From positions 27,330,969-27,394,968 of the forward strand of contig CM038468.1 in the NCBI GenBank assembly GCA_021464415.1: a stretch of DNA of 64,000 bases. Direction: 5' to 3'. Each line of letters opens with the position of its first letter. Position 1 is the first letter of the stretch. Below are positions 33,539-44,838 of the stretch, piece after piece. Source of the stretch: Lonicera japonica. Lineage: Eukaryota; Streptophyta; Magnoliopsida; Dipsacales; Caprifoliaceae. A model generated the notes under the pieces. That model searched no databases and was not told the origin of the DNA. It saw only the letters and a list, made by a program, of their open reading frames with translations. The translations under genes and the position numbers were made by a program.

Positions 33539-34690
33539 ATGCAAGGGCGATTGTTCGTGGATATTCGAATTAGCCCTCCCACATCTCCAAGAATGGCAAA
33601 CCAAGGTAGAGCCGCGGATCACGAGAGCGATAATGAAGGGGAAGGTGACAACAATGTTCCTCATGTTAGGACCATGAGAGACTACCTTCAACCGCCTCGG
33701 GCAACTTCGAATTCGTGCATTGTGCTTCCCGCTGGCCAAGCCGGAGCGTTCTCTTTCAAACCGGGTATGCTTCAACATATCCCTTCTTTTCATGGTATGG
33801 AGTCGGAAAACCCATACTTGCACTTGAAAGACTTTGAAGAAGTCTGCTCCACATTTCGTGAGGCAAATGTTAATGAGGATGTCATGCGTTTAAAACTCTT
33901 TCCTTTCTCCCTAAAAGATAAAGGAAAAATTTGGCTAAATGCCCAAAGACCGCAGTCAATTCGGTCTTGGCAAGAGCTTCAAGCGGAATTTCTAAAAAAA
34001 TTCTTTCCCGTTCATAGAACCAATGCTTTAAGAAGGGCGATATCTAATTTTTCGCTAAAAGAAAATGAAACTTTTTATAAGTGTTGGGAAAGATACAAGG
34101 AACTTCTAAACGCATGCCCTCACCATGGTCACGAAACGTGGAGCCTTGTTAGTTTTTTCTATGAATCTCTCACCCCCGATATGCGTACATTTGTTTAGAC
34201 CATGTGTAACGGTCAATTCTTGAGTAAGAATCCCGATGAGGCTTTATTGTATTTTGATGAATTAGCGGAAGGTGCTCAAAATTGGAACACCTATTCCGAG
34301 GAACCCAAAGCAAAAACTCAAGGAAGGGGTGGGTTGTACCAAGTGTCTAATGAGGATGACATGGGTGCGAGGTTATTCCAATTGTCTAAGAAAGTAGAGG
34401 CAATGGAAGCAAGTAAGTTTAAGGAGGTCAATGTAGTATCCTCGAGTCAGTTGTGTGTCATTTGTGAAAATTCAGGACACACTACCGAGGATTGCCCTAC
34501 CATTCCCGCTTTCCGGGAAGTCCTCAAAAATCCCGCCCAAGTCAATGCTTTACACCAGTACAACCAAAACCGTAACCAAAACGATCCTTATTCTCAAAGG
34601 TACAATGAAGGATGGAAGAATCACCCCAATTTCAGTTGGGGAGGAAATCAAAGTCATAACCACAACCAATATAATCAGAACCAAAGGCAA
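33539..34690 (+). pseudogene. Athila gag
   Basis: Gag is the structural protein that packages element RNA. The best start is the ATG at 33,539, or the second ATG at 33,593 (MANQGR). A capsid-like region follows: FHGMESENPYLHLKDFEEVC, then LKLFPFSLKDKGKIWL and FLKKFFPVHRT. A CCHC zinc knuckle is seen at CVICENSGHTTEDC (about 34,460). One nonsense TAG at 34,196-34,198 stands where the family normally has Glu before TMCNGQFLS, and the frame is otherwise continuous on both sides. A frameshift occurs in the CAA-rich run at about 34,685-34,700. The C-terminal part is Asn/Gln-rich. Confidence 0.88.
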
Positions 34691-36114
34691 CAACAACAAC
34701 TCAAAATTCTTTTGTTACACCTCAGAATCAAAATCCCAACCAAAACTTGGAAGCTTTGTTGAGATCATTTGTGGACAAAACGGATCGTGATGTGGGTGAG
34801 TTAAAAACTCAAATGTCTAAACTCACCACCGCCCTAGCTACCCAAGAGAAGGGAAAATTTCCCTTTCAACCTTTAGCGAATCCTAGAGGTCAAGTTCAAG
34901 TAGTAGAGGGAGGAGAGTCTAGCTCCAAGATAGAAGAACTCAAATCTATCACAATCTTGAGAAGTGGGAAGGAGGTAGACAAAACTATTGTTCCTAAAAC
35001 CCCCAAGGTGGCGGACATAGTTGATCCCACGCATGTTGAGGAGTCGGAGGTTGAACAAGTTGTGAGTGAAGAGAAGAAGAGAGAGGAAGAGAAACAAGGA
35101 AAATAGGATCTCGAAAAAATCAAAAATGGGATCAAGGTTCCATTTCCGGAGAGATTGAACCAACCGTCCAAATCTAATACCGAGATTTTGGATGTTTTTA
35201 AGCAAGTAAAAATCAACATTCCATTGCTTGACGCGGTCAAACAAATACCTTCGTACGCTAAGTTCCTCAAGGACTTATGTACTACCAAACGAAGGTTGAA
35301 TGTCAAGAAAAAGGCCTTTATGGCGGAGCAAGTGAGCTCGCTCATGCAAGGCACAAGAGCCCCCAAGTTCAAAGACCCCGGGTGTCCCACAATTTCGTGT
35401 GTCATAGGAAATTGTAGGATCAAAAATGCTTTGCTAGATTTGGGAGCAAGTGTGAACGTACTCCCATATTCTGTATATCAACAATTGGGGTTGGGTGAGT
35501 TGAAACCCACGAGGGTTACTATTCAATTAGCGGACCGATCCGTTAAGATACCAAGAGGGATAGTCGAGGATGTGCTTGTTCAAATTGACAAGTTTTATTT
35601 TCCCGTTGACTTTATCATCCTCGACATGCAACCCGTGTCGAATCCCGCTAAGGAGATTCCAGTTATCCTTGGGCGACCATTTCTTGCTACTTCTAATGCC
35701 ATAATAAATTGCAAGAATGGAATTGTGAAGTTAGCATTTGGAAACATGACTCTAGAGCTAAACGTGTTCTCTTTGAGCAATCAAAAAGACGACGATGATG
35801 ATGAGGAAAGTGAACACGTGAATATGATAGAGTCATGTATCCAAGACCACTTTGTGGCAAATTTCGAATCGGAGTCAACGGAAGGTTATCTAACCACTTC
35901 CGATGAACCCGAGGATTGTATGCAAGTGTTTTCTTTGTCTGACAAACAGGTCGAATTCTCGAAAAAAGAAGAAAACACACAATCTCCTACCAAAAAGCTT
36001 GAAGGACAAATGGATCTCAAGCTATTGCCTAGCAACTTGAAGTATGCCTTTTTAGGAACTTCAGACACTTACCCCGCATCATTTCGTCCGATCTCTCGGA
36101 TGACCAAGAGGTAA
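34691..36114 (+). pseudogene. Athila gag C-terminus and aspartic protease
   Basis: In the shifted frame the sequence reads a polar linker (residues near SITILRSGKE are typical of Athila), then the protease. The active-site block is LLDLGASVNVLPYSVYQQLG, with DLG where most retroviral-type proteases have DTG, a variant usual in this lineage. A later ILGRPFLATSNAIINC block is the conserved protease flap-side motif. A TAG at 35,104-35,106 interrupts the linker. Near 36,090-36,116 a further frameshift separates this part from pol. The protease would cut the gag-pol precursor inside the particle. Confidence 0.87.
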
Positions 36115-36116
36115 GA

Positions 36117-38903
36117 TTGGTTAATTTGCTTGGTAAATACAAAAAAGCTTTTGGTTGGACACTTGCCGACCTCCAAGGAATAAGCCCTTTTATTTGTACA
36201 CATAAAATTCACTTGGAGGATGGGGCAAAAACATCGAGGCAATTTCAACGCCGGTTGAATCCTAACATGCAAGAAGTGGTTAGGAACGAGGTGTTGAAAT
36301 TGTTGGATGCAAAGATCATCTATCCGATCTCGGATAGTAAATGGGTTAGTCCAACTCAAGTGGTACCGAAAAAATCAGGTCTTACGGTAGTCAAAAACGA
36401 ATCAAACGAGTTGATTCCGCAAAGAGTCACCACCGGGTGGCGAATGTGTATCGACTACCGTAAACTCAATGAGGCAACTCGTAAAGATCATTTCCCCCTC
36501 CCCTTTTTGGATCAAACTCTAGAAAGGGTAGCGGGTCATGAATATTACTCTTTCCTCGATGGTTTTTCCGGGTACAATCAAATTGAGATTGACCTAGATG
36601 ATCAAGAAAAAACCACCTTTACATGTCCTTTTGGTACCTTCGCTTATCGAAGAATGCCCTTTGGTCTATGTAATGCACCGGCCACTTTCCAACGGTGTAT
36701 GCTAAGTATCTTTAGCGATATGGTGGAAAGGACTTTGGAAGTTTTTATGGATGACTTTACCGTCTATGGTAAGTCATTCGATAATTGCTTGGCTAACCTG
36801 GAACAGGTCTTGGGAAGATGCGTGGAAAAACAATTGGTATTGAACTGGGAGAAGTGCCATTTTATGGTTACCAAGGGAATTGTTTTGGGGCACATCATTT
36901 CTTCAGAAGGAATCGAGGTGGATAAAGCTAAAATTGAGTTGATTGCTAAACTTCCTACACCCAAGAATGTCAAAGATGTTCGATCCTTTCTAGGACATGC
37001 CGGGTTTTATAGGAGGTTTATCAAGAACTTCAGTTCCATTTCCAAGCCGATGTGTAGTCTACTTCTCAAGGATGCAACCTTTCAGTGGGATGCCAAGTGC
37101 GAGGAAGCCTTTGTCTCTCTGAAGCATATGCTTACTACTGCGCCTATTATGCAGACACCGGACTGGAGCTTGCCATTCGAGCTTATGTGCGACGCAAGTG
37201 ACTATGCGGTGGGAGCGGTTCTTGGTCAACGGAAAGACAAGAAACCGGGTGTGATATACTATGCAAGTAGGACCTTGAATGATGCGCAAATGAACTACAC
37301 CACGACAGAGAAAGAGCTTCTAGCAATTGTCTTCGCCCTAGACAAGTTCCGATCCTATTTGATAGGATCGCCAATTGTGATTTTCACGGATCACGCGGCG
37401 TTAAAGTACCTATTCACAAAGAAAGACGCCAAGCCGCGGCTTTTGAGGTGGATACTCTTATTGCAAGAATTCCATTTAAGCATCAAGGACAAAAAGGGAG
37501 TCGAGAACGTGGTGGCCGATCATCTGTCTCGACTCACTTTTACGAACAACATTGAAGAAAGTCCGATCCAAGATTCGTTTCCAGACGAACAATTATTGGC
37601 AATCTCGACGCTCCCATGGTATGCAGACATTGTAAATTATCTTGTAACTGACAAGATACCAAAGTCATGGGGCGCACAAGATAGAAAAAAGTTTTTGAGT
37701 GAAGTGGGTCGATTCTATTGGGATGAACCGTACCTGTTTAAGTATTGTGCGGATCAGATTATCAGACGGTGCATCCCAGAGGAAGAAGTGGAGAGAGCTC
37801 TATCTTTCTGTCATTCTGAGGCTTGCGGAGGACACTTCTCGGCAAAGAAGACCACCGCGAAGAATTTACAAAGTGGATTGTATTGGCCGTCGCTTTTCAA
37901 GGACGCACAACGCTTTTGCAAAGCATGTCAGAAATGCCAAATGCTTGGAGGGATTTCCAAGAGGAACATGATGCCACTCAATCCTATTCTGATGATTGAA
38001 ATCTTTGATTGCTGGGGCATCGACTTCATGGGACCGTTCCCATCTTCTTACGGTAATCTTTACATTTTGGTTGCCGTAGATTATGTTTCAAAATGGGTGG
38101 AAGCCCAAGCATGCAAGAAAAATGATCACAAAGTGGTGATCCGATTTCTAAAAGAACACATTCTTGCACGTTTTGGCACTCCCAAGGCAATAATAAGCGA
38201 TGGCGGTACTCACTTTTGCAACAAACCATTTCAATCATTAATGCAAAAGTATGGTGTAAACCACAAAGTATCGCTCACTTATCATCCTCAAACTAATGGT
38301 CAAGCCGAGTTGGCAAATAGGGAGATCAAACAGATTCTAGAGAAAACGGTAAACCCAAATCGCAAGGATTGGTCGTTAAGACTGACCGATGCACTTTGGG
38401 CTTACCGTACTGCGTATAAAACAACTCTAGATATGTCTCTTTATCGCATTGTGTACGGAAAACCATGTCATTTGCCAGTAGAGTTGGAACACAAATCATA
38501 CTGGGCAACTAAGATGGTTAACTGTGATTTGGAAAAGGCCGGGCTTGACCGTAAGTTGCAAATTGATGAAATCGAGGAACTGAGAAGAGATGCTTATGAC
38601 AATGCAAAGATAAGCAAGGAACGTGCCAAAATTTTTCATGATAAATCTATTTTGAGAAAAGAATTCAAACTCGGGCACAAAGTTCTTGTTTATGATACTC
38701 GTCTGCATCTCTTCCCGGGAAAGTTAAAGTCTCGTTGGACCGGCCCCTACATAGTCCGTCATGTATTTCCTTTTGGAGCTGTGAATGTTAAGGATCCCAA
38801 AACCGGCTACATTTTCAAGGTGAATGGACAACGTCTTAAGCCGTTTTTGGAATTCCCAATTCGAGAGGAGTCCACCCCTCTCGAAGACCCGACTTATGCC
38901 TAA
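36117..38903 (+). CDS. Athila pol: reverse transcriptase, RNase H, integrase
   Basis: This is an open frame of 928 codons. RT motifs include [14 protein letters not shown] (about residue 110), [11 protein letters not shown], and the catalytic FMDD at residues 210-213. RNase H begins near residue 357 ([13 protein letters not shown]), with TTTEKELLA and [10 protein letters not shown] following. Integrase has an HHCC zinc region ([10 protein letters not shown] then CKACQKCQ, from about residue 564), then the three acidic residues in GIDFMGPF (about 635), IISDGGTHF and [10 protein letters not shown]. The C-terminus carries a GPY-like block ([12 protein letters not shown]). All catalytic residues seem present, but the frame is cut off from gag-pro by a frameshift just upstream, so the first Met is not a true start. 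Confidence 0.95.
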   Translation: MVNLLGKYKKAFGWTLADLQGISPFICTHKIHLEDGAKTSRQFQRRLNPNMQEVVRNEVLKLLDAKIIYPISDSKWVSPTQVVPKKSGLTVVKNESNELIPQRVTTGWRMCIDYRKLNEATRKDHFPLPFLDQTLERVAGHEYYSFLDGFSGYNQIEIDLDDQEKTTFTCPFGTFAYRRMPFGLCNAPATFQRCMLSIFSDMVERTLEVFMDDFTVYGKSFDNCLANLEQVLGRCVEKQLVLNWEKCHFMVTKGIVLGHIISSEGIEVDKAKIELIAKLPTPKNVKDVRSFLGHAGFYRRFIKNFSSISKPMCSLLLKDATFQWDAKCEEAFVSLKHMLTTAPIMQTPDWSLPFELMCDASDYAVGAVLGQRKDKKPGVIYYASRTLNDAQMNYTTTEKELLAIVFALDKFRSYLIGSPIVIFTDHAALKYLFTKKDAKPRLLRWILLLQEFHLSIKDKKGVENVVADHLSRLTFTNNIEESPIQDSFPDEQLLAISTLPWYADIVNYLVTDKIPKSWGAQDRKKFLSEVGRFYWDEPYLFKYCADQIIRRCIPEEEVERALSFCHSEACGGHFSAKKTTAKNLQSGLYWPSLFKDAQRFCKACQKCQMLGGISKRNMMPLNPILMIEIFDCWGIDFMGPFPSSYGNLYILVAVDYVSKWVEAQACKKNDHKVVIRFLKEHILARFGTPKAIISDGGTHFCNKPFQSLMQKYGVNHKVSLTYHPQTNGQAELANREIKQILEKTVNPNRKDWSLRLTDALWAYRTAYKTTLDMSLYRIVYGKPCHLPVELEHKSYWATKMVNCDLEKAGLDRKLQIDEIEELRRDAYDNAKISKERAKIFHDKSILRKEFKLGHKVLVYDTRLHLFPGKLKSRWTGPYIVRHVFPFGAVNVKDPKTGYIFKVNGQRLKPFLEFPIREESTPLEDPTYA

Positions 38904-39069
38904 AAGGCATGGGTCGATTTTGTAAATAATGTTTTTTGTTAGTGTTTTTGAGTTTCAGGAATCATCATCGGAGAATCGGGTGTCATTAAGTCTAAACGGA
39001 TCAAGTTGAGGGGAGCAGTAAGGTGTTTTGGTGCAAAGAAGGCAAAGAAAATTTTTCTGGCAGATTGGT
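38904..39069 (+). other. Spacer after pol
   Basis: Short non-coding DNA between the pol stop and the palindrome array; no motif is recognised. Confidence 0.5.
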
Positions 39070-39296
39070 CCATGATCGATCATGCCCTTACCATGATCGA
39101 TCATGGTAGAAATTTTTTCTCAGGCAGCATATGGCATGATCGATCATGGGATTCCATGATCGATCATGGAAGAGGAGGCACTTGGGCAGAAGGCAGCATG
39201 ATCGATCATGGGATTCCATGATCGATCATTGTACAAATTTTCACTTGGGCAGAATGACCCATGATCGATCATGGGTTAACCATGATCGATCATGGT
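39070..39296 (+). repeat. Array of four palindrome pairs upstream of the extra ORF
   Basis: Eight copies of CATGATCGATCATG (most inside CCATGATCGATCATGG) start at 39,071, 39,092, 39,135, 39,155, 39,197, 39,217, 39,260 and 39,281. Partners within a pair are 20-21 bp apart, about two DNA turns, and the two pairs in each LTR have the same arrangement. Only 39,217 has a one-base change at its end. The array ends 300 bp before the ATG of the extra ORF and may be its promoter or enhancer. Confidence 0.9.
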
Positions 39297-39595
39297 CCCG
39301 TAATAAAACAGGGGCGCCGTTTCTAAACCCCCATTTCTCACTTCTCCTTCTCCCAAATCCTCTCCAAACCCTAGCCCCTCTTCCCCCATTGATCCCAAAC
39401 CTTCCCCAAACACCATTTCCAACCTTCCCAACCTAGAATCAACCATCAAATCTCCCAATTTCAAACCTCAATCATCAATCCCATCCCAAAAATCCCCCTT
39501 TCTCTCTCTCCTCACCAATTTCGAGCCCTATCTTATCAAATCTCGAAATTCCTCATCTCTCCCTCCTCTAAAGCGTAATTCCACATTACTCTTTA

Positions 39596-40810
39596 ATGGC
39601 TTCCTCTAACCCTCCCACTAAGCCACTTGAAACTCAAGCCGCAAGGGGTGGCTACTGCGGATTTCGAAGCCGCCAAGAATTCGATTGGTGGAATTACGCT
39701 TTCAAGACAAGGACGGTAGTCATTGAGAGGCCGGTCTACATTGGTTCGCTGGACGATTTCCCTCAACGAGCAACGTTTGAGCGATATCCGGGGTGGATTA
39801 ACTACTTGCGTGAACAAGGTACTCAATGTAATCTCACCATTTGTCGTGAATTTATCGCAAGTTTAATTCAAGTTCCAAATACATCATATGCATATGTTGC
39901 TCATGTTCGAGGCAAAACGGTTCATTTTAACCTCGAGGTTTTGAATGCGATTACGGGAATCCCGGCATTACCACCCAATGCCCACGACCTCCCTTATTCG
40001 GATGGTACCCCTTATGAAGAGCCAAGAGCTAATGATTTAGCTACATTTTTAGCCGGTAGACCAATGGAGTGGATTGGAACTCAATTCGATAGGAGCAATT
40101 TACATGACAGCCTTAGGACATTGTAGCTAGTAATTGCCAATGCTTTGGACCCAACTTCACATACCCAACACCTGTACCCTTCTCAAGCGTATGTGGTATA
40201 CGCTATTGCAACAAACAAGCGCATTTGTTTGCTTCGTCACATCATTGGGCGGATTGCTAGAATCATAGACTTAGTCGCCCACAACGAAACAATCAAATTC
40301 GGGTCGTTGATCACTAAGGTATGTTTGCGAGCGGGGGTAACCGAGAGAGATGAGGATGTGAAGAAAATGCCTCGAGCACCACTTAACCGATCGTCCCAAA
40401 CTCGAGCCGCTGGTCAATTAAGGAACCGGCCAAGTTCTTCAACCGCTCCTCCTCAAGTTGAGTCTGAAGAAGAGGGGGCAGAAGAAGCAGGAGCAGATCT
40501 CCCGGGCCCCTCAAGGCGGAGAAGACGGGCAAGCTCTGGGCCAGTAGATGACACTAGGGAATTCATGAGAGAGCAGTTTGAGCAGATGACTGCTTTGATG
40601 CAGACTGGGTTTGCTAGCATCAATGAGAGGGTTGAGATTATGGTATTGCGTCAGGACCGTTTGGAGGCAGATATTGCAGCTCAGGTCGAGGCACGAGTTG
40701 CAGCTCAGATGGCGACCCAGCAGGAGTTCATACGCCAGCAGTTCGAGGCGTTGTATGGTCGTTTTCCCCACCCCCACCTCCCGACATGTGATGATAGTTG
40801 CAAATCCTGA
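39596..40810 (+). pseudogene. Athila extra ORF (env-position; putative plant transposon protein)
   Basis: The frame lies between pol and the 3' LTR, the place of the env-like ORF in Athila. The N-terminal half has the pattern I recall from the putative plant transposon protein family (PF20167): LTICREFIASLIQ, then YVAHVRGKTVHFNLEVLNAI with GIP following. The C-terminal part is acidic/basic (EEEGAEEAG, RRRRRA) and then a coiled coil (EQFEQMTALMQTGFASINER). I see no signal peptide or membrane segment, so an envelope role is not supported. One TAG at 40,124-40,126 breaks an otherwise single frame. A pyrimidine-rich leader precedes the ATG. Function is unknown. Confidence 0.78.
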
Positions 40811-42135
40811 AAAACTCTTTAAGTTGTTATATTTATGCTTAGTTTTATTTTATTTCTTTTGGGTTGTATTAGATTTCTGACATGATGTTAACTTTAGAAC
40901 TTGGTTTTAATGGTTGAATGTTATGGTTTTTGCTTCTGAATTCTAATTCTAACCTGTTTTGTGAATAGTGGTTGTTTATCTCTTTTTTTTTTGTCTCATG
41001 GAAAGCAAAGCCAAAGTAGCCCTTCCGTGCAATTTTATTGTTCTCTTTCCATTGAGGACAATGTTTCTTTCAAGTTGAGGGGGGTACGTTATTTTGTGTT
41101 TATTTTGTTTTGGCTTGCTTTTGTGTTTTTCCATGAGTAGAAGAGATGTGCTCAAAATTTTGTTTTTTTTGAGAAGTTTGAAAATTGATGATTGATTGAT
41201 TGATATTTTGTTTGATGAAGACTATTGTTTCTTTAGCTTTTGGCATGAATTCTTTGATTTGGATAGGAATTTGAATGATAATCTAAATTGCCTTGCTCCA
41301 TTTAGTCTCATATCCCGTTATATTCTCTTGCTCCGCATGCTAGATTGCTTCAGTTGTTTCCAATTCGGTAATAACACGTAGATTTATTTTCATTGAGAGA
41401 AGAGAAATTTTTGTCCAAAAATAATGGAAGCTCTTTCGAAAAGATCCTCCAATGAGAGGACAAAAGCATAGCACTTTGATAACTTGGATGACTTTTATCC
41501 TAATATTGACTTAAAGCTTCACTTGACTAAATCTTAAGTCTCTTTGTCTAATATTACGGATGGATAAAGGTTACCATATGGAAAAGGGTGAATAGCTTCC
41601 TTCGAGCTCCAATGAATGAGCAGTAATGAGAAAATTTCATAAGTGAGACCGCTGCCCCCCATAGAGATGAAAACCGCCCTGATCTAATTTAGCAAAATTT
41701 CCAAGAAAAGATAAAGAAAGTGCTTAGAATCGACAAATCTCGGAGCTTTTGTTTTTGAAAAAGTTCTCTCTTCCTTCTCAAATGACTATGACTCTTTGTG
41801 TTTATATTGAATTGCTTGAATCCAAGTCTAGTATGTGAGCATTGGAGAATATGGGATTGTGTTCTAAAGGAGATAGGCGAATTAGATGATCATTCAAAAG
41901 TCCATCGTTCTGGAAAATTGATAGTAATGCCTTTTGCTTTGCAAATTGAAACTTGAATCTTCATTCTCATCATTCATCATGATCAAACTCCTAATGTTTG
42001 TAGGTATCATTTCTGAAAACCTTCACGAGATGCAACTCGTCTTCTTTGGGAACTTAGAAGTTAATAACTTTTTGTATAGCATATTAATTTTTGTAATTAT
42101 ATATTGTTGTCTTGCTAAGGGACTAGCAAGAGATA
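40811..42135 (+). other. 3' untranslated region of the Athila element
   Basis: There is no coding frame of note. An internal purine run AAGTTGAGGGGGG at about 41,072-41,084, preceded by TTGAGGACAATG, copies the terminal polypurine tract about 1.06 kb upstream. The region from there to the 3' LTR is the part retained in the coding-free derivative at 17.2-18.2 kb. Confidence 0.65.
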
Positions 42136-42148
42136 AGTTGAGGGGAGT
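42136..42148 (+). promoter_or_regulatory. Terminal polypurine tract of the Athila element
   Basis: AAGTTGAGGGGAG abuts the 3' LTR start at 42,149. It is the expected primer site for plus-strand DNA. Confidence 0.85.
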
Positions 42149-43804
42149 TGATAAACGCATAATTTTGTCATGCATAAGCTCTTTGTCGGAGTCGCATGTC
42201 GCGTTTGTTGCTTTAATTCTGCCTAATTATCCACTTATCTCGAGATTAGTGTCTTGGCGAGTTTTGTATCTAACATCGTCCCGCTAGGTGTGCTTTTGTT
42301 TTGTTTCTATGTGTTTATAGGCATAGGATGCAATGGCCTTCGAATGATTGATCAAGCGCTAGTGAAAAGCTCGCAAAATGCTGATTTGAGGAATTTCCCA
42401 GAAGCATGATCGATCATGGGTTAACCATGATCGATCATGGTACAAACTGGCATTCAGGCAGAAGACCCCATGATCGATCATGGGTTGGCCATGATCGATC
42501 ATGGCCCTGGCAACTTGGCCATTTCACACCCAAAATGGGCTATTTTAGTGGTTCAAGCTATTTTAGATATTTAGTTAGATATTTTTCTATCTTTTAATAT
42601 ATATTATTTCTTTTACCTTAAAGAGGAGATATTATCTAGTTTTTAACACTGAGAGTTCTAGAGAGAGGGGAGAGCTCACTTGTTGATTGTTCTTCATTTC
42701 TCCATTGTAAGTGCTTAATTTGTAAGAATGATTTCTTCTTCTATGATATTTGTTCTTGCATCTATTATGGAGTAGTCTATTACTAAGGTTACGGAGGTTG
42801 ATTGTGATATGATTTTTGGTGATTAATGGCTCAATCCATATTTAAAGTTTGATAAATATTTGTGAATCTTCTTCTTCTTCATCATATCTTCCATTATTTC
42901 AAGCTTTCTAGGTATTTTCATATTAAGTTAAGACTTTATATGCCTTGTATATTTAGTTCTTGGTTGTTAATGAGCATACAACATATTCATATGGTTCTAA
43001 AAAGCTTGTAGTCCCTTTCCCCCATCCATGGAGTTTTTCCCTCTTCATAGAAATTATGAATAGTTCTTAAAACTCCATAGATGGATTTTAAATTTGTTTA
43101 GCTTATCTTTGATTCATTTATTGATATATTGAGTGCTTCTTACACTTTATGTGATACTTAGACTCTTTATTTTCTACCATATGTGATAAATGATGAGTTG
43201 ACTAATTTATCCCATAAACTTTATTCCGTTTCATTGTTAGGATTCACTTTATAATTTTCATTCTTTAAATCATGAGATTACTACACTTGCTTTATGTTAA
43301 ATCTTTTAAAGACGAGTTTGTCATATCTATCTCGGATTAGCTTCATCGGGAATGGGTTGCCTTGCTTCACACCCGTAGCTAAGAGGTAGGAATGATAACC
43401 CCGTCTTTGGTGGAATGTCGTTTGTCTCTTTCTCGATATAGCTTCAACTCGGGAATGAGTCGCCTAGCGTCGCACCCTTTGCTATTGAGAGATACACCAA
43501 CATTCCCCATATATCGAGAAATCTTGTGTTGTAATCTTTGTATGAGCTAGTGATCGCCGTCTCTTAAATCGTAACTAACCTCCACCTACCTTAGTGCTTT
43601 CTTATTAATTTTCACAAATGTTTTACATTTTCGTTGTTCTACAACCATTTCATCTTACAAGAATCAGAAAACACTTTAATCCGTAATCCATTCCATCCCT
43701 TTTCACTTATCCCTATGGTTCGACACTCGGACTTCCGAGACTATATTACAACTTGACGTGCCTGCACTTGGGCTATATCGAAGCGCGTTATTTAATTTGC
43801 GTCA
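42149..43804 (+). repeat. 3' LTR of the full-length Athila
   Basis: It is equal in length to the 5' LTR (1,656 bp) and nearly identical. Palindrome pairs are at 42,405-42,504. Differences seen by eye include AAAGCAGATATA versus AAAGAGGAGATA and GAAGAGCG versus GAAGCGCG. Confidence 0.93.
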
Positions 43805-43959
43805 TACGGTCATCATCTCCGGTCACCATCTCCGGCCACCTCAATCTCTAGCCACGTTCACTACCACCATCTCCACCCCTTTCTTTCTTATCTCTACCAA
43901 CATCAAACCCCCGTTATCTATTCTTTCCTTTCTTGAACGCCATATATATACATATATAT

Positions 43960-44450
43960 GTATATATATATATCACCTTCTCCGATAATTAACACACCAC
44001 CCACCAATCTTCTCCCACTTGGTTGAATTTATCAACTAAATCATACTCAATCTCGAATACGCACTTAAATTGGACACTACCGCTGATCTTAAAGATCTGG
44101 TTCAACAGAAGAAAGCTCAGGCTGTGCACCGTAGCACGGTGCGTGGTTACCCACATAAATGGTGTTGGCAGGATGTAGCTTTTCCCCCTTTCGGAGGGAT
44201 TTGTAAGAGTTCCGGCAACTGCGTGACACACGCAAGGGGCCCATATTTTTCTGTGGTGGTGGTGGTGGCGGCATATAGATGGGGTGGGAGGGGAGAGTTG
44301 GAGGGGGAGTTGCGGTGGTGTCGACATTAGTAGTGATTGAAGGGAATTAGATGGCGGTCACAGAAAGAAAGCCATTGTTGGCTGCAATGGTGATTTTTAG
44401 TAGTGGTATGTACTGGTTGGAAGAGAAAGGGAAAGAGTGAGGGGTTTCTC
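43960..44450 (+). other. Interior of the Mutator-like element, possibly captured DNA
   Basis: Between the two inverted-repeat arms lies about 490 bp that is less AT-rich than its surroundings. A plus-strand frame at 44,070-44,330 opens MDTTADLKDLVQQKKAQAVH, and a minus-strand frame overlaps it. Neither matches a family I recognise. Mutator-like elements often pick up gene fragments (Pack-MULEs), so this may be one. Confidence 0.4.
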
Positions 44451-44838
44451 TTCTTCCCCAGTATTTTTCTCTCTTTCTGTCGATTTCTTGTTCGTCGGCA
44501 AGGGAAGGGGGTTGATGTTGGTAGAGATGAGAGAGAAAAGGGTGGAGATGGTGGTGGCGGAGGTGGCCGAAGATGATGACCGGAAATGGTGATGGTGACC
44601 GGAGATGATGACCGGAAATGGTGATGAAAGAATAAAAATTACATTTATTGCCCTCATCTATCCAAAATTACATTTGAGCTCCAAACTGTTTAAATTTTTA
44701 ATTCCGTCAGTTAAAACGGGTGAAGTGCAACAACTTAAATAGTTGGTAGGATTAATTGTTAACTTTGGTAGTTTATGTGGCAAAGTGCTAGTACCCCAAT
44801 AGTTGAGAAGGGAAAAATGCAATTAACTCTAAGTTAAA

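Larger units (their letters stand above)
31717..43804 (+). mobile_element. Full-length Athila (Ty3/gypsy) retrotransposon
   Basis: Two 1,656-bp LTRs bracket an interior with primer site, gag, protease, RT, RNase H, integrase, an extra ORF and a polypurine tract in the usual order. Flanking pentamers are TGCGG (31,712-31,716) and TACGG (43,805-43,809), a target duplication with one mismatch. By eye the LTRs differ at about a dozen positions, near 0.7 percent, so the insertion is recent. The coding region nevertheless carries at least three stops and two frameshifts. Confidence 0.95.
31499..44829. mobile_element. Mutator-like element opened by an Athila insertion
   Basis: The ends are GGGTTAATTGC and GCAATTAACTC, flanked by a perfect 9-bp duplication TAAGTTAAA at 31,490-31,498 and 44,830-44,838. 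A 9-bp duplication is the hallmark of the Mutator superfamily. The left inverted repeat (31,499-31,716, resuming after the Athila at about 43,810) matches the right one (about 44,450-44,829) through GGGGTACTAGCACTTTGCCA, CATCACCATTT and CCACCATCTCCACCC, giving arms of roughly 380 bp. Without the Athila the element is about 1.24 kb and has no transposase, so it is non-autonomous. Confidence 0.88.

Noticed and set aside
34896..35423. Minus-strand frame of 175 codons
   Set aside because: It is a shadow of the gag-protease frame on the opposite strand.
39070..39296. Resemblance to a CRISPR array (short repeats with short spacers)
   Set aside because: Plant nuclear DNA, palindromic repeats with 4-7 base gaps inside pairs, and the same motif in LTRs.
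39596..40810. Envelope glycoprotein, as suggested by its place after pol
   Set aside because: No signal peptide, no membrane segment and no glycoprotein features; the pattern fits a plant transposon protein with a coiled-coil tail.
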